From a bacterium (GTDB lineage Bacteria > 4484-113 > JAGGVC01), in contig JABRWB010000041.1 in the NCBI GenBank assembly GCA_039961635.1, positions 65,448-129,447 of the forward strand: a stretch of 64,000 nucleotides of DNA, given 5' to 3'. The first letter of the stretch is position 1. Every line of letters begins with the position of its first letter. The position numbers and the translations under genes were made by a program. Under the pieces are notes generated by a model. That model did not search any database and was not told the DNA's origin. It saw nothing but the letters and a program-made list of their open reading frames with translations. Positions 7,969 to 16,214 of this stretch are shown piece after piece.

Positions 7969-8820
7969 CTATTTGCGTACAAAAAATCCCGGTTCAACCG
8001 GCTCAAACATTGCTCGAATTTCATCAACGATAGTTTCCCCTTCACCAATCCAAAGAAAACCTCCAGATTTCAATAAAAGCCCAGCGTTTGCAAGCAAATC
8101 ACTAGCCGCCTCATTTCCTAAATAGGTTAACACGTAACGGCAAGCAATCAAATCCACATTTCCTTTCAAGCTGAAAATCGCATTTTCCTCTTCGGAATCA
8201 GGATTTGGAGGCACTTTTAAATTAAGCTTCACCAAATCGGCCTGTATAAAGGAGCAGCGATTGCGCAGTTCGTGAATTACTTCATATTTGTGCGATGTCG
8301 GCATTCCGCAAGGAGTAAAGAAAGAATTGGAAGTGTCGCAATCAATCGCCTCGATATCAATTTTGGGGTAAATCCCTCTTCTTGCAAAGTCAATTGCCTC
8401 GCTGATCATGTCAATACCGATAACGCTCCATTCACATTTTTGCATGCAGCACCTATTACAAATAATCGCAAGGGAATATGCCTCGTGTCCGAAACCGCAG
8501 CCGATGCTAAATACCAAAATGCGCGACGATTCTTTGGACACTTCGGCGATAATCCGTTCTGCTTTAAAAAAGGCGGCTGGATCACGAAAAAACCCCGGCG
8601 AATATCTTACCGGAAACAGCCCCAGTATTACTTTTTTGGCCTTCGGACTTGCGGACAACCAAGTTGCAAACTCATCCCATCTTGATAATCCAGCGTGATT
8701 CAGCGCGGTTGTAAACCGCCTAATAAGGTGTTCCCTTCGATACCTTTGCAAATCATGTCCCGCAAGATACGATGCGCGCGCTAAAATAGCATTGAATTCC
8801 TCATCGGAAGGCGGATTCAT
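7969..8820 (-). CDS. CheR-like SAM-dependent methyltransferase (orphan)
   Basis: About 283 residues. It matches CheR-type protein-glutamate methyltransferases: an N-terminal helical domain (YRREHLIRRFTTAL), the FFRDPAAF motif, the SAM-binding glycine loop SIGCGFGHEAYSLAI, GIDMISEAIDFARRGIY, and CRYVLTYL in place of CRNVLIYF near the end, then LLLKSGGFLWIGEGE. CheR methylates chemoreceptor glutamates, but no chemoreceptor, CheB, CheA or CheW gene lies near, and GHEAYS replaces the usual GEEPYS. It could act on another target. The ATG at 8820 (MNPPSDEEF) is preferred over an upstream TTG; neither has a strong ribosome site. Confidence 0.75.
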   Translation of the reverse strand: MNPPSDEEFNAILARASYLAGHDLQRYRREHLIRRFTTALNHAGLSRWDEFATWLSASPKAKKVILGLFPVRYSPGFFRDPAAFFKAERIIAEVSKESSRILVFSIGCGFGHEAYSLAIICNRCCMQKCEWSVIGIDMISEAIDFARRGIYPKIDIEAIDCDTSNSFFTPCGMPTSHKYEVIHELRNRCSFIQADLVKLNLKVPPNPDSEEENAIFSLKGNVDLIACRYVLTYLGNEAASDLLANAGLLLKSGGFLWIGEGETIVDEIRAMFEPVEPGFFVRK

Positions 8821-8924
8821 CACGGGTTTCGGGAATCGGCTCACGACATAAAAATAGCACGACAAGGCTGCGGGCGCGCCCGATTGACACCTTAGACAGG
8901 GAAGGCCACATCCTGCATATGGCG

Positions 8925-8940
8925 CATAATGTATATTATG
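8925..8940. promoter_or_regulatory. Inverted repeat CATAAT-N4-ATTATG upstream of the kor operon
   Basis: A perfect 6-bp inverted repeat spaced by four bases, in an AT-rich patch 188 bases before korD and between divergently oriented cheR-like and kor genes. The size and symmetry suit a dimeric regulator binding site. This is inference; no nearby regulator gene was seen. Confidence 0.3.
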
Positions 8941-9127
8941 TTACATACACTATGATTGAATTGAGGTGGATTGAAATCTAGTGAAAGCTGGAACAGATGG
9001 CGACCTGTTTGCCGCATACCGAGCGCCGTGTTAATATTTTCTTGGATCCCACCAATGGCCAACGTTCGCATTGCCCACGTGGAATTACTTGTTTTGGCGC
9101 GAATAAATCCGGCCGCGGGAGTTGTTG

Positions 9128-9337
9128 ATGCCTCATATTGACGTTCTTATGGAGACCTGCAAAGGGTGCCAGCTTTGCGTGCCGGCATGTCCACACGACT
9201 TGATTCACTACACCAAGTCGGAAATTAACCAGAGCGGGTTTTATCCTGTACAGTATATCGACCCTGATGCAAAATGTACTGGTTGCAAGTTATGCGCCGT
9301 CATCTGTCCCGACATTGCTATCAGGGTATACAAGTGA
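9128..9337 (+). CDS. korD: 2-oxoacid:ferredoxin oxidoreductase delta subunit (2[4Fe-4S] ferredoxin)
   Basis: A 69-residue ferredoxin-type subunit with two [4Fe-4S] motifs, CKGCQLCVPACP and CTGCKLCAVICP, followed by DIAIRVYK. It passes electrons from the thiamine-dependent catalytic core to ferredoxin. GGGAG precedes the ATG by about seven bases. It heads the operon korD-korA-korB-korC; the next gene starts 27 bases downstream. Confidence 0.92.
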   Translation: MPHIDVLMETCKGCQLCVPACPHDLIHYTKSEINQSGFYPVQYIDPDAKCTGCKLCAVICPDIAIRVYK

Positions 9338-9364
9338 AAATGGCGAATTTTCCTGGAGGTTCCG

Positions 9365-10474
9365 ATGTCAGATAACGGCGGCGACCGTGAATTAATGAAA
9401 GGCAACCATGCAATGTGCCTGGGAGCCATTCGGGCTGGCGCAAGGGCGTATTACGGGTACCCGATAACTCCGCAGAATGAGGCAACCGAATATATGTCAT
9501 TCCATATGCCTAAGGCCGGCGGAACGTTCATCCAGGCGGAAAGCGAGGTTGCCGCGATTAACATGGTTTTCGGTGCGGCGGCGGCTGGAGTACGCGCAAT
9601 GACCTCAAGCTCCTCGCCCGGCATTTCGTTGAAGCAGGAAGGAATCAGTTACATCGCGACAGCGGAACTTCCATGTGTTGTTGCCAACATTGTCCGTTGC
9701 GGGCCGGGCTTGGGAAACATTGCTCCGCATCAGGGTGATTATTTTCAAGGAACAAGAGGCGGTGGTCACGGAGACTATCGAACTATTACACTTGCGCCGG
9801 CCAGCGTCCAGGAAATGGCGCAGTTGACATATTCGGCTTTTGACCTGGCTGACGAGTACAGGAACCCTGCCCTGATTCTTTCCGATGGCGTAATCGGTCA
9901 GATGATGGAGCCGGTGGACTTGGCGACGATTCCGGCAAAAGATCCTCCCGTAAAGGACTGGGCTGTTGGCCCCGGTCAAGACAAACGTCCCAGAAACGTC
10001 CATACAACGATTTACCTGGATCCCGAAGAGATGGCGGAGTTCCATCTAAAACTGATTGCCAAATACGATCGAATCAGGCGTGAAGTTAATTACTTTGAAG
10101 AATACATGACGGATGACGCCGAAATCCTGATTGTGGCATACGGTACGAGCTCCAGGGTTGCTCGAACGGCAATCAAAAGGATGAGAACCGCAAACGGTCC
10201 GAAGGTCGGCCTTTTCAGGCCAATCAGCGTTTGGCCTTTTCCAGCCCGAAAGCTTTTGGAGATGTGCACTAACTACAAGTGCATTTTGGTGCTGGAGATG
10301 AATTGGGGACAGATGGTAGAAGATGTGCGTCTTGTTGTGGGCGACAAGGTACCGATTCACTTTGCTGGAAAGCACGGTGGGCTGCTTTTTACTCCGGCTG
10401 AAATTGTGGCTTTGGCCAATAATCTGTCCGCTGATCCGCTCAATCCCGGGTCTTTATGGAGTATCGTCCGGTAA
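9365..10474 (+). CDS. korA: 2-oxoacid:ferredoxin oxidoreductase alpha subunit (KorA/VorB type)
   Basis: A 369-residue pyrimidine-binding and transketolase C-like subunit. It begins LMKGNHAMCLGAIRAGARAYYGYPITPQNE and continues QAESEVAAINMVFGAAAAGVRAMTSSSSPG, then the block SYIATAELPCVV...GPGLGNIAPHQGDYFQ, all typical of the KorA/VorB branch. The complex decarboxylates a 2-oxoacid with CoA and ferredoxin to give an acyl-CoA; the sequence resembles enzymes annotated for 2-oxoisovalerate as much as 2-oxoglutarate, so substrate is open. GGAGG precedes the ATG by five bases. The next gene in the operon is the beta subunit. Confidence 0.93.
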   Translation: MSDNGGDRELMKGNHAMCLGAIRAGARAYYGYPITPQNEATEYMSFHMPKAGGTFIQAESEVAAINMVFGAAAAGVRAMTSSSSPGISLKQEGISYIATAELPCVVANIVRCGPGLGNIAPHQGDYFQGTRGGGHGDYRTITLAPASVQEMAQLTYSAFDLADEYRNPALILSDGVIGQMMEPVDLATIPAKDPPVKDWAVGPGQDKRPRNVHTTIYLDPEEMAEFHLKLIAKYDRIRREVNYFEEYMTDDAEILIVAYGTSSRVARTAIKRMRTANGPKVGLFRPISVWPFPARKLLEMCTNYKCILVLEMNWGQMVEDVRLVVGDKVPIHFAGKHGGLLFTPAEIVALANNLSADPLNPGSLWSIVR

Positions 10475-10520
10475 TTTGACCGAGCGGCAGGTTTTACCGC
10501 TCGGACAAGGAGGTTTTTAG

Positions 10521-11318
10521 ATGGAAGCATTGGCTGATTCCAAAGAAAGGTGCGAGCAAATAGTATTCGATCGTCCGGACGCACTCACCAGCCGCGGATA
10601 CACATACTGCCCGGGTTGTGGACACGGAACGATTCACAGACTTGTGGCCGAATTGATTGACGAATTCGGCCTGAAAGATCGCACCGTTGGTATGGCTTCA
10701 GTTGGCTGCAGCGTGTTCAGCTACTGGTTCTTCGACTGCGACTTTATTAGTTGCGCACACGGGCGCGCGATGGCGAATGCGACGGGCGTCAAGCGCGCGC
10801 ACCCGGATGCATTTGTCTTTACATATCAAGGCGATGGCGACTTGGCCAGTATCGGAATGGCAGAAACCATCCATGCCGCAAACCGAGGAGAACTGATTAC
10901 CGTCATCTTCGTGAACAACGCAATTTACGGAATGACCGGCGGCCAAATGGCTCCGACCACCCTCGAAAATATGGTTACTACAACCTCCCCTCTTGGCCGC
11001 GATCCGCTTCTGGTCGGCCATCCGATAAGAGTCGTCGAGATGCTGTCGCTACTGGAAGGCGTCGCGTTTGCTGCTCGGGCATCGGTTTCAAGCGCGAAGA
11101 ATACGCTAAAGGCCAAAGCCCTCATGAAAAAGGCTTTCCGCGCACAACTTGAAAAGAAAGGATTTGGAATAATCGAAATCCTTTCGAATTGCAACACGAA
11201 CTGGAATAAATCTCCTATTGAGGCAAACGAGTGGATAGACGCCGAGATGGTGAAGGTTTTTCCGCTTGGTGTATACAAGGACGTTTTTGCCGGAGAAAAG
11301 GGAAAGAAGGATGAATGA
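10521..11318 (+). CDS. korB: 2-oxoacid:ferredoxin oxidoreductase beta subunit, TPP-binding
   Basis: A 265-residue TPP-binding subunit. CPGCGHG (30-36) is the conserved N-terminal cysteine motif of Kor/Por beta subunits. The thiamine diphosphate and metal site is GDGDLASIG (104-112) through NNAIYGMTGGQ (132-142). AAGGAGG lies six to ten bases before the ATG. The last eight bases overlap the gamma-subunit start, indicating translational coupling. It forms the active site with KorA. Confidence 0.94.
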   Translation: MEALADSKERCEQIVFDRPDALTSRGYTYCPGCGHGTIHRLVAELIDEFGLKDRTVGMASVGCSVFSYWFFDCDFISCAHGRAMANATGVKRAHPDAFVFTYQGDGDLASIGMAETIHAANRGELITVIFVNNAIYGMTGGQMAPTTLENMVTTTSPLGRDPLLVGHPIRVVEMLSLLEGVAFAARASVSSAKNTLKAKALMKKAFRAQLEKKGFGIIEILSNCNTNWNKSPIEANEWIDAEMVKVFPLGVYKDVFAGEKGKKDE

Positions 11319-11883
11319 TAAGCCTATGTTCGAGGAAATGATTTTCGCCGGGTTCGGCGGCCAGGGAATAATGACATTGGGCATGACCCTGGCATACGCA
11401 GGAATGCTTGAGGGACGCCAAGTCGCTTGGATTCCGTCCTACGGGCCTGAAATGCGCGGCGGCACAGCCAATTGCACTGTCATCATTAGCGACGACACTA
11501 TCGGAAGCCCTACTACCGACACACCCAGCGCCTCTATGGTGATGAACCTTCCGTCTTTTCACAAGTTCGAGCCGAAAGTGCTGCCGGGAGGCGTTTTAAT
11601 AGTAAATAGCTCGTTGATCCCCGAAGTAAGCAAAAGAACCGACATTAGAACCTATTACCTTGATACGGCTGCAGTTGCAAAAGAGCTTGGGCATCCAGTG
11701 CTTGCGGGTATGGTAGCTCTTGGTGGGCTCAATGAGACCATGCACTTGGTTCGCGCGGAAACGCTCGGAAAAGTGCTTGAAAAGATGCTGCCGGAGCACC
11801 GTCACAAGCTGATTCCGCTCAATTTGGAAGCGCTGGAACGAGGTGCGCAGCTTGTTAGAAACGGTGCTTCCGAAGCAAGTTGA
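11311..11883 (+). CDS. korC: 2-oxoacid:ferredoxin oxidoreductase gamma subunit
   Basis: A 190-residue gamma subunit with the family opening FAGFGGQGIMTLGMTLAYAGM and the following WIPSYGPEMRGGTANCTVIIS. It completes the four-subunit enzyme. The start chosen (MNDKPMFEE) overlaps korB by eight bases and is preceded by GGAAAGAAGG; a longer upstream frame has no family similarity. ispG begins 45 bases further on and may be read through. Confidence 0.93.
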   Translation: MNDKPMFEEMIFAGFGGQGIMTLGMTLAYAGMLEGRQVAWIPSYGPEMRGGTANCTVIISDDTIGSPTTDTPSASMVMNLPSFHKFEPKVLPGGVLIVNSSLIPEVSKRTDIRTYYLDTAAVAKELGHPVLAGMVALGGLNETMHLVRAETLGKVLEKMLPEHRHKLIPLNLEALERGAQLVRNGASEAS

Positions 11884-11928
11884 TATTGCGCTGCTTTGTC
11901 GTTAACGTGAATTAACTCAAGTTGGCGC

Positions 11929-13017
11929 GTGGTATCCTCTCGTGGTTTGAGCTTTGTGAAACCCAAAAGGCACACCCGAACCGTTATGGTTCGCGACGTC
12001 CCCATAGGCGGGGACAATCCGGTCGTCGTTCAGTCTATGACGACGTCTTACACTCACAACATTCCGGCCACTCTGAACGAGATAAAGCGGCTGTCAGATG
12101 CCGGCTGCCAGCTAGTGCGCGTCGCGGTTCCGGAGCTACGGGATGCGGACGCCCTGCCCCAAATCGTCCGGGAAAGCCCCGTTCCGATAATTGCAGACAT
12201 CCACTTCGATCCCGAAATGGCAATCGCGGCCATCAAAGCGGGAGTGGCGAAAATCCGCCTAAATCCGGGCACTATTCGCTCCAAAGAAAAAGTGGAGGAA
12301 ATCGCCAAATTACTTGTATCCGAAGGGGTGCCGATTCGAATCGGCTCGAATTCGGGCAGCATCGCGCCGCAATTCAAAAAGCTGTATGAGCACGACCAGC
12401 CGGAGGCGCTTGTGCAAAGCGTCTTTCATTACATAGACATCGTAAAGGAATTTGGCGTAGAAGACATCGTAGTTTCACTCAAGTCAAGCGACGCGCTGAA
12501 TACCGTTGCGTCATACCGCCGGTTCAGCGAACTATCCGACATTCCGCTTCACATCGGCGTGACCGAGGCTGGGCCGGGTGTCGTCGGTACGGCGCGAAGC
12601 ACTGTCGGCTTGACGTTGCTGTTGTCCGAAGGCATTGGCGACACAATGCGGGTTAGCCTGACAGAGGACTCGGTTCAGGAAGTCCGCGTTTGCTACGAGA
12701 TTCTTCAATCGCTAGGCCTGCCAACGGCGTCCCCGCAGATTAAACTAATAAGTTGCCCTACCTGCGGCCGGATCAGTTTCGACCTGATAAAGCTCATAGA
12801 CGAGCTTGAGGATGAAATCCTGTCTCAAAAAAAGGACATCAAAGTCGCGGTGATGGGCTGCGTCGTAAACGGCCCGGGCGAGGCGAAAGAGGCCGACATC
12901 GGCATCGCGGCAGGGGCGAATCGCTTCGTACTTTTCAGAAAGGGCGAGGTATTCGGCAAAAATCTGACGCTAGACGAAGCCCGCACCCAGCTTATGGCGG
13001 AAATTGCCAGGCTTTAG
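11929..13017 (+). CDS. ispG: 4-hydroxy-3-methylbut-2-enyl diphosphate synthase (flavodoxin/ferredoxin)
   Basis: The penultimate enzyme of the MEP isoprenoid pathway, converting MEcPP to HMBPP at a [4Fe-4S] cluster. The 362-residue single-barrel bacterial form has VPIGGDNPVVVQSMT near the N-terminus and the three cluster ligands Cys276 and Cys279 (SCPTCGR) and Cys311 (MGCVVNGPGEAKEADIG). Its neighbour operon makes reduced ferredoxin, a plausible reductant. The GTG start is uncertain: no ribosome site is seen, and TTG at 11947 or GTG at 11956 would also leave a complete protein. Confidence 0.95.
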   Translation: MVSSRGLSFVKPKRHTRTVMVRDVPIGGDNPVVVQSMTTSYTHNIPATLNEIKRLSDAGCQLVRVAVPELRDADALPQIVRESPVPIIADIHFDPEMAIAAIKAGVAKIRLNPGTIRSKEKVEEIAKLLVSEGVPIRIGSNSGSIAPQFKKLYEHDQPEALVQSVFHYIDIVKEFGVEDIVVSLKSSDALNTVASYRRFSELSDIPLHIGVTEAGPGVVGTARSTVGLTLLLSEGIGDTMRVSLTEDSVQEVRVCYEILQSLGLPTASPQIKLISCPTCGRISFDLIKLIDELEDEILSQKKDIKVAVMGCVVNGPGEAKEADIGIAAGANRFVLFRKGEVFGKNLTLDEARTQLMAEIARL

Positions 13018-13022
13018 CCTGA

Positions 13023-13037
13023 TAGAATTTCGGCGTG
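13023..13037 (+). promoter_or_regulatory. TAGAAT -10 six bases before a GTG start (leaderless type)
   Basis: TAGAAT at 13023-13028 is preceded by TGA (extended -10) and followed by exactly six bases and the GTG of the glycosyltransferase gene. Transcription would begin at the start codon itself. There is no Shine-Dalgarno. Confidence 0.55.
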
Positions 13038-13700
13038 GCTGAAGCTGACAAATCAATTACTCAACGTACAGCTTGTTTGATTGTCCCTGCTTTCAATGAA
13101 GCGGGAACCGTCGCGAGTGTACTCAAGGTTGCTTCGGAATCCGGCATTTTTTCAACGATAGTTTGCGTGGACGACGGCTCGAGGGACGATACGGCGGATG
13201 CCGCGCGGACCATTGCGGGAGTTACCGTCATTTCCCAGAAGAATGCCGGCAAGGCGATGGCTCTTAAAGCCGGTCTCGACGCAACAAGCGAACCTGTGGT
13301 CACTTTTCTGGATGCTGACTTGCTAAATTTGAAACACGAGCATATTCGCGCTCTTGTCGAGCCTGTTACCTCCGGAACCGCGAAGGCTACGATCGGCATA
13401 TTCAAGGGCGGGCGCGGCCCGACCGATTTTGCACAAAAAATCGCGCCGATGATTAGCGGGCAACGTGCGCTGCTCCGCAGCCTGATGGCCGATTTCGAAG
13501 GCTGGCAATCTGCAGGTTTCGGGATCGAGCACGCGTTGAACGACCACCTAAAAAGCAAGGGTGTGAAAATGCTTGAGGTTGCTTTTGAAGGAGCCAGCCA
13601 CCTAATGAAAGAAGAGAAACACGGTTTGCTTTCCGGTTTCGTGCGGAGGCTGAAAATGTACGCTGAAATAGCGCGTTACAATTTGCGCAAACCTCGCTGA
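13035..13700 (+). CDS. Family 2 glycosyltransferase
   Basis: A 221-residue GT-A fold transferase. It has ACLIVPAFNEAGTV at the start of the nucleotide-sugar site, VCVDDGSRDDT, a lysine-rich NAGKAMALKAG segment, and the metal-binding TFLDADLL. The later SGQRALLRSL and HLMKEEKHG are typical of GT2 enzymes acting on lipid or phosphorylated acceptors. There is no membrane helix. It is short for the family and lacks a C-terminal domain. Donor and acceptor are unknown. It follows ispG by 17 bases but seems to have its own promoter giving a leaderless transcript. Confidence 0.85.
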   Translation: MAEADKSITQRTACLIVPAFNEAGTVASVLKVASESGIFSTIVCVDDGSRDDTADAARTIAGVTVISQKNAGKAMALKAGLDATSEPVVTFLDADLLNLKHEHIRALVEPVTSGTAKATIGIFKGGRGPTDFAQKIAPMISGQRALLRSLMADFEGWQSAGFGIEHALNDHLKSKGVKMLEVAFEGASHLMKEEKHGLLSGFVRRLKMYAEIARYNLRKPR

Positions 13701-13731
13701 AAGGCTATCGCAAAAGCAAGACTCGGAATAG

Positions 13732-14547
13732 TTAACGGCCTCCGGGCGCACCTCCGGGAGGTGGCGGCGGATTTGAGCCCGGGCCGGAATCGGGAGGAAG
13801 AGGAGGATTCATACCCGGTTCGCCTGGATCCGGTGGCGGAGTATTTCCTTCGGAGCCGTTTCGCGGCGGAGGGTTTCGCCTATCTCCCTTCGGCGGTAGA
13901 CCTCCCGCCGGCGGGGCGCCCTGCCCCATCGGAGGCTCGCCCGGCATCGCGCCAGGATTCATACCCGGACGTCTTTCCGGAGTTGCGCCCGGCTCCCTTC
14001 GGAACTCGCCGGGCCGTTCGCCTTGCCTTCTGAAATCTCGGCGGAATTCGGGATTGGTTTGCAAAATAGCCGGTGAGGACTGCTTCGGTGTAAAAAACAC
14101 GAAATAAAGCGAGCCCAGGAAAAATATTGCGTATAACAGCATCAATCCGGCAAAGCTTATGCCAAAAGCAAATTTGGTGGACGCGTGAATCGGCCCGCCC
14201 GCCGATTCAAGCCCAAGCTTCTCGCGCAAATCGAAATATGCCGTGTTTATGACCGATTGGTGCTTGTGAAGAAAGAACTCGAAAGCCGCGAAACAGAGCG
14301 TTAGCAGCGCAAATATTATCCCGGTTACATTCTGGATGTGCGGCCTTGGCTGCCCCAGCGCAGCCGTAAAGAACATTAGCGCAAAAAGGATGCTCCAAAC
14401 ACCCGGCGCTGCCATCCGCATAGCGACGCTGGCGATCACCTTCTTGTGAAGAAGCTTGTATTCCGCCAGAGCAAGCTCGAAGTCGCGACCGCGGGAGCCA
14501 TCCTTGGCGGCGATCTCAAGATTTGGGTAATGAATTCCGCTACTCAT
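13732..14547 (-). CDS. Membrane protein with Pro/Gly-rich cytoplasmic or periplasmic tail
   Basis: A 271-residue protein I cannot name. Residues 1-45 are hydrophilic. Three hydrophobic segments follow at about 46-65, 71-93 and 126-152. From about residue 163 to the end the sequence is low-complexity, rich in Pro, Gly, Arg and Asn (EFRRDFRRQGERPGEFRREP, then many PPP and GGxPP runs). The ATG is set by AAAGGAGAG and lies four bases after the stop of the upstream tetrahaem lipoprotein gene, so the two are one operon. An associated role with those cytochromes is inferred from position only. Confidence 0.65.
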   Translation of the reverse strand: MSSGIHYPNLEIAAKDGSRGRDFELALAEYKLLHKKVIASVAMRMAAPGVWSILFALMFFTAALGQPRPHIQNVTGIIFALLTLCFAAFEFFLHKHQSVINTAYFDLREKLGLESAGGPIHASTKFAFGISFAGLMLLYAIFFLGSLYFVFFTPKQSSPAILQTNPEFRRDFRRQGERPGEFRREPGATPERRPGMNPGAMPGEPPMGQGAPPAGGLPPKGDRRNPPPRNGSEGNTPPPDPGEPGMNPPLPPDSGPGSNPPPPPGGAPGGR

Positions 14548-14551
14548 CTCA

Positions 14552-16111
14552 ATGCTCTCCTTTGGTCGAACCACCGGTAACTTGTGCTTCTCCCGGAACG
14601 GTCGGCCCGTCCCAATGCTTAATCGTTTCAAAGTAATGTCTGTAATCCGAATCGAATTTGTTCGAGTTTTCCGGATCGTGGCACTTGGTGCAGTACTGCT
14701 TATCTATCGTTTCTCCAAGCGGAGTCACCGCACCTCCGGCCTCCGCCTCATCGATGTGCTTTTCCCAGGAATTGTAATGACACATTGTGCACTGCAATGT
14801 GAGTTGCGCCTCATTAACCGAGTCATATTCAACGTGGCAGCTAACGCAATCCGGATTCCAATTTTGCTTCTTGCCGATCAATGTTGGCAGTGCTTCGTGG
14901 TGCTTGCTTGCGCGCCATGCTTCGAACTCCTCCGGATGGCATTTGTTGCAGCTTGTGGCCGGAACAAATTCGCGTCCGATGGGCTGAGTTTGATTCTTGA
15001 AAATCTGCTCCAATTTCGGTCTGTATTCGTTCACCATTATCAATTGCAGGTCGTTTCGCTGCGCGATTGTATCTTCGATCCCTATTTCTTCCTGGGAAAT
15101 AAAGAACTCGCCTGCTTTTTTATCCACCGACGTGATTCCAAGATACTTGCCTTCCATGAAAATGTTTTGCCAATATTGGCCCGCATCTGTTTTACTGTGG
15201 GTGATCATCGATTCGCCCTTACGGGGATTGCCGGAAAGCCAAATCTTGATTTCGGGGAGGGATTTCATAAGCTGTTCGACCGTTATGTTGTTTGCTTCCA
15301 CCATTGCAACCCAAAGATCCGCCTTGTCGTGGAACCTGGCCAATAGGTGCTTGAATGTATCGCGGATTGGTAGAGGCGTTAGATACTTCCAGCCGAGACC
15401 CTCTATCCATTCAGGCTCCGTTGCCGACAAAATTCCGATTCTAATATTGCCCTTCGTAACAAAAACAACCGGCGATGCGCTCCACATGTATTTTGTGGCC
15501 GCTTCCTTGCCGGTAACCATCCTGTAAAAATCCGTCGCTTCCAGCTCGGCAGTGATGTTTGTGGAGCCGATGTCCGCCAGGGGTTTTTCCCTAATCAGGT
15601 TTGGGAAATCGCCGGTATAGAGGACGTTGGAGTTCATAAGTGGAAAAGACGCATTGTCAGCCCACTTTGCAAGCTCAGGCATTTCAAAGTTGAACTCGTA
15701 AAATCCGATGTGCATCGCCGAGTAGCCCATTTTGTTCATCATTCGAAGTATGATGTCGGACTTGAAACGCGAAAATTCGGAATTGTCGGGAACTATTTTT
15801 CCCCCGTCCAAAAGCAGCAAATGGCGGTCGTAACCATCCCTGTATTGATCAATAAGCGTACCCCGCCGGGCCAAACCGCCGAGCTGCTTGGAGGAACATC
15901 CGCAAGTTTCCATCTTTCCATTGGTCTCGTAGGTATAGGCGATAAACAAGCCATCGGGATTGAGCTGCTTGACAGCAGGCGAAGGAACCGTGTTCCTATG
16001 CGCGGCGCCGTCTTCATTGCCGTCGGGCTTCGGATTGCATGAAACCGCCGCGGCGGCAAGGCCGATGGCCAGCAAAAAAACAAGCAATCTGACCCAAGTC
16101 GAACTGAACAA
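14552..16111 (-). CDS. Tetrahaem c-type cytochrome lipoprotein on a degenerate metallophosphatase-like domain (copy 2)
   Basis: About 520 residues. It has a lipoprotein-like signal peptide ending VSC (Cys25). Residues about 53-350 follow the order of UshA/5'-nucleotidase-type metallophosphatases (GGLARRGTLIDQYR, LLLLDGG, MNKMGYSAMHIGFYEFNF, PLMNSNVL), but the metal ligands are gone: GD reads GK, GNHE reads GFYE, and the later GHxH reads GNPR. A Cys-Gly-Cys occurs at 70-72. The C-terminus carries four CxxCH haem sites near residues 386, 420, 441 and 474, like cytochrome c554-type domains. The start is TTG, supported by GGAGG. It is a tandem paralog of the upstream gene. Likely an extracytoplasmic electron carrier; partner unknown. 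Confidence 0.82.
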
Positions 16112-16214
16112 GTCAGCCTCCGAATGAACTGTAAGGCACGAAAAGCCGCGCCATTGTACCCCTAACTTGCCTTAGACAAATCCGAGGGACAACATGTTCA
16201 AATGAGATTACCAC

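Noticed and set aside
8954-8983. Tiny frame starting ATGATTGAATTG in the gap before korD
   Set aside because: It stops after nine codons and has no context to support a leader peptide or gene remnant.
11901-11916. GTTAA/TTAAC inverted repeat before ispG
   Set aside because: Five-base AT-rich arms are expected by chance and no other support was found.
13741-14035. GC-rich, repeat-like stretch suggesting a CRISPR or tandem repeat
   Set aside because: It encodes the Pro/Gly-rich tail of a membrane protein; units vary in length and sequence and there are no spacers.
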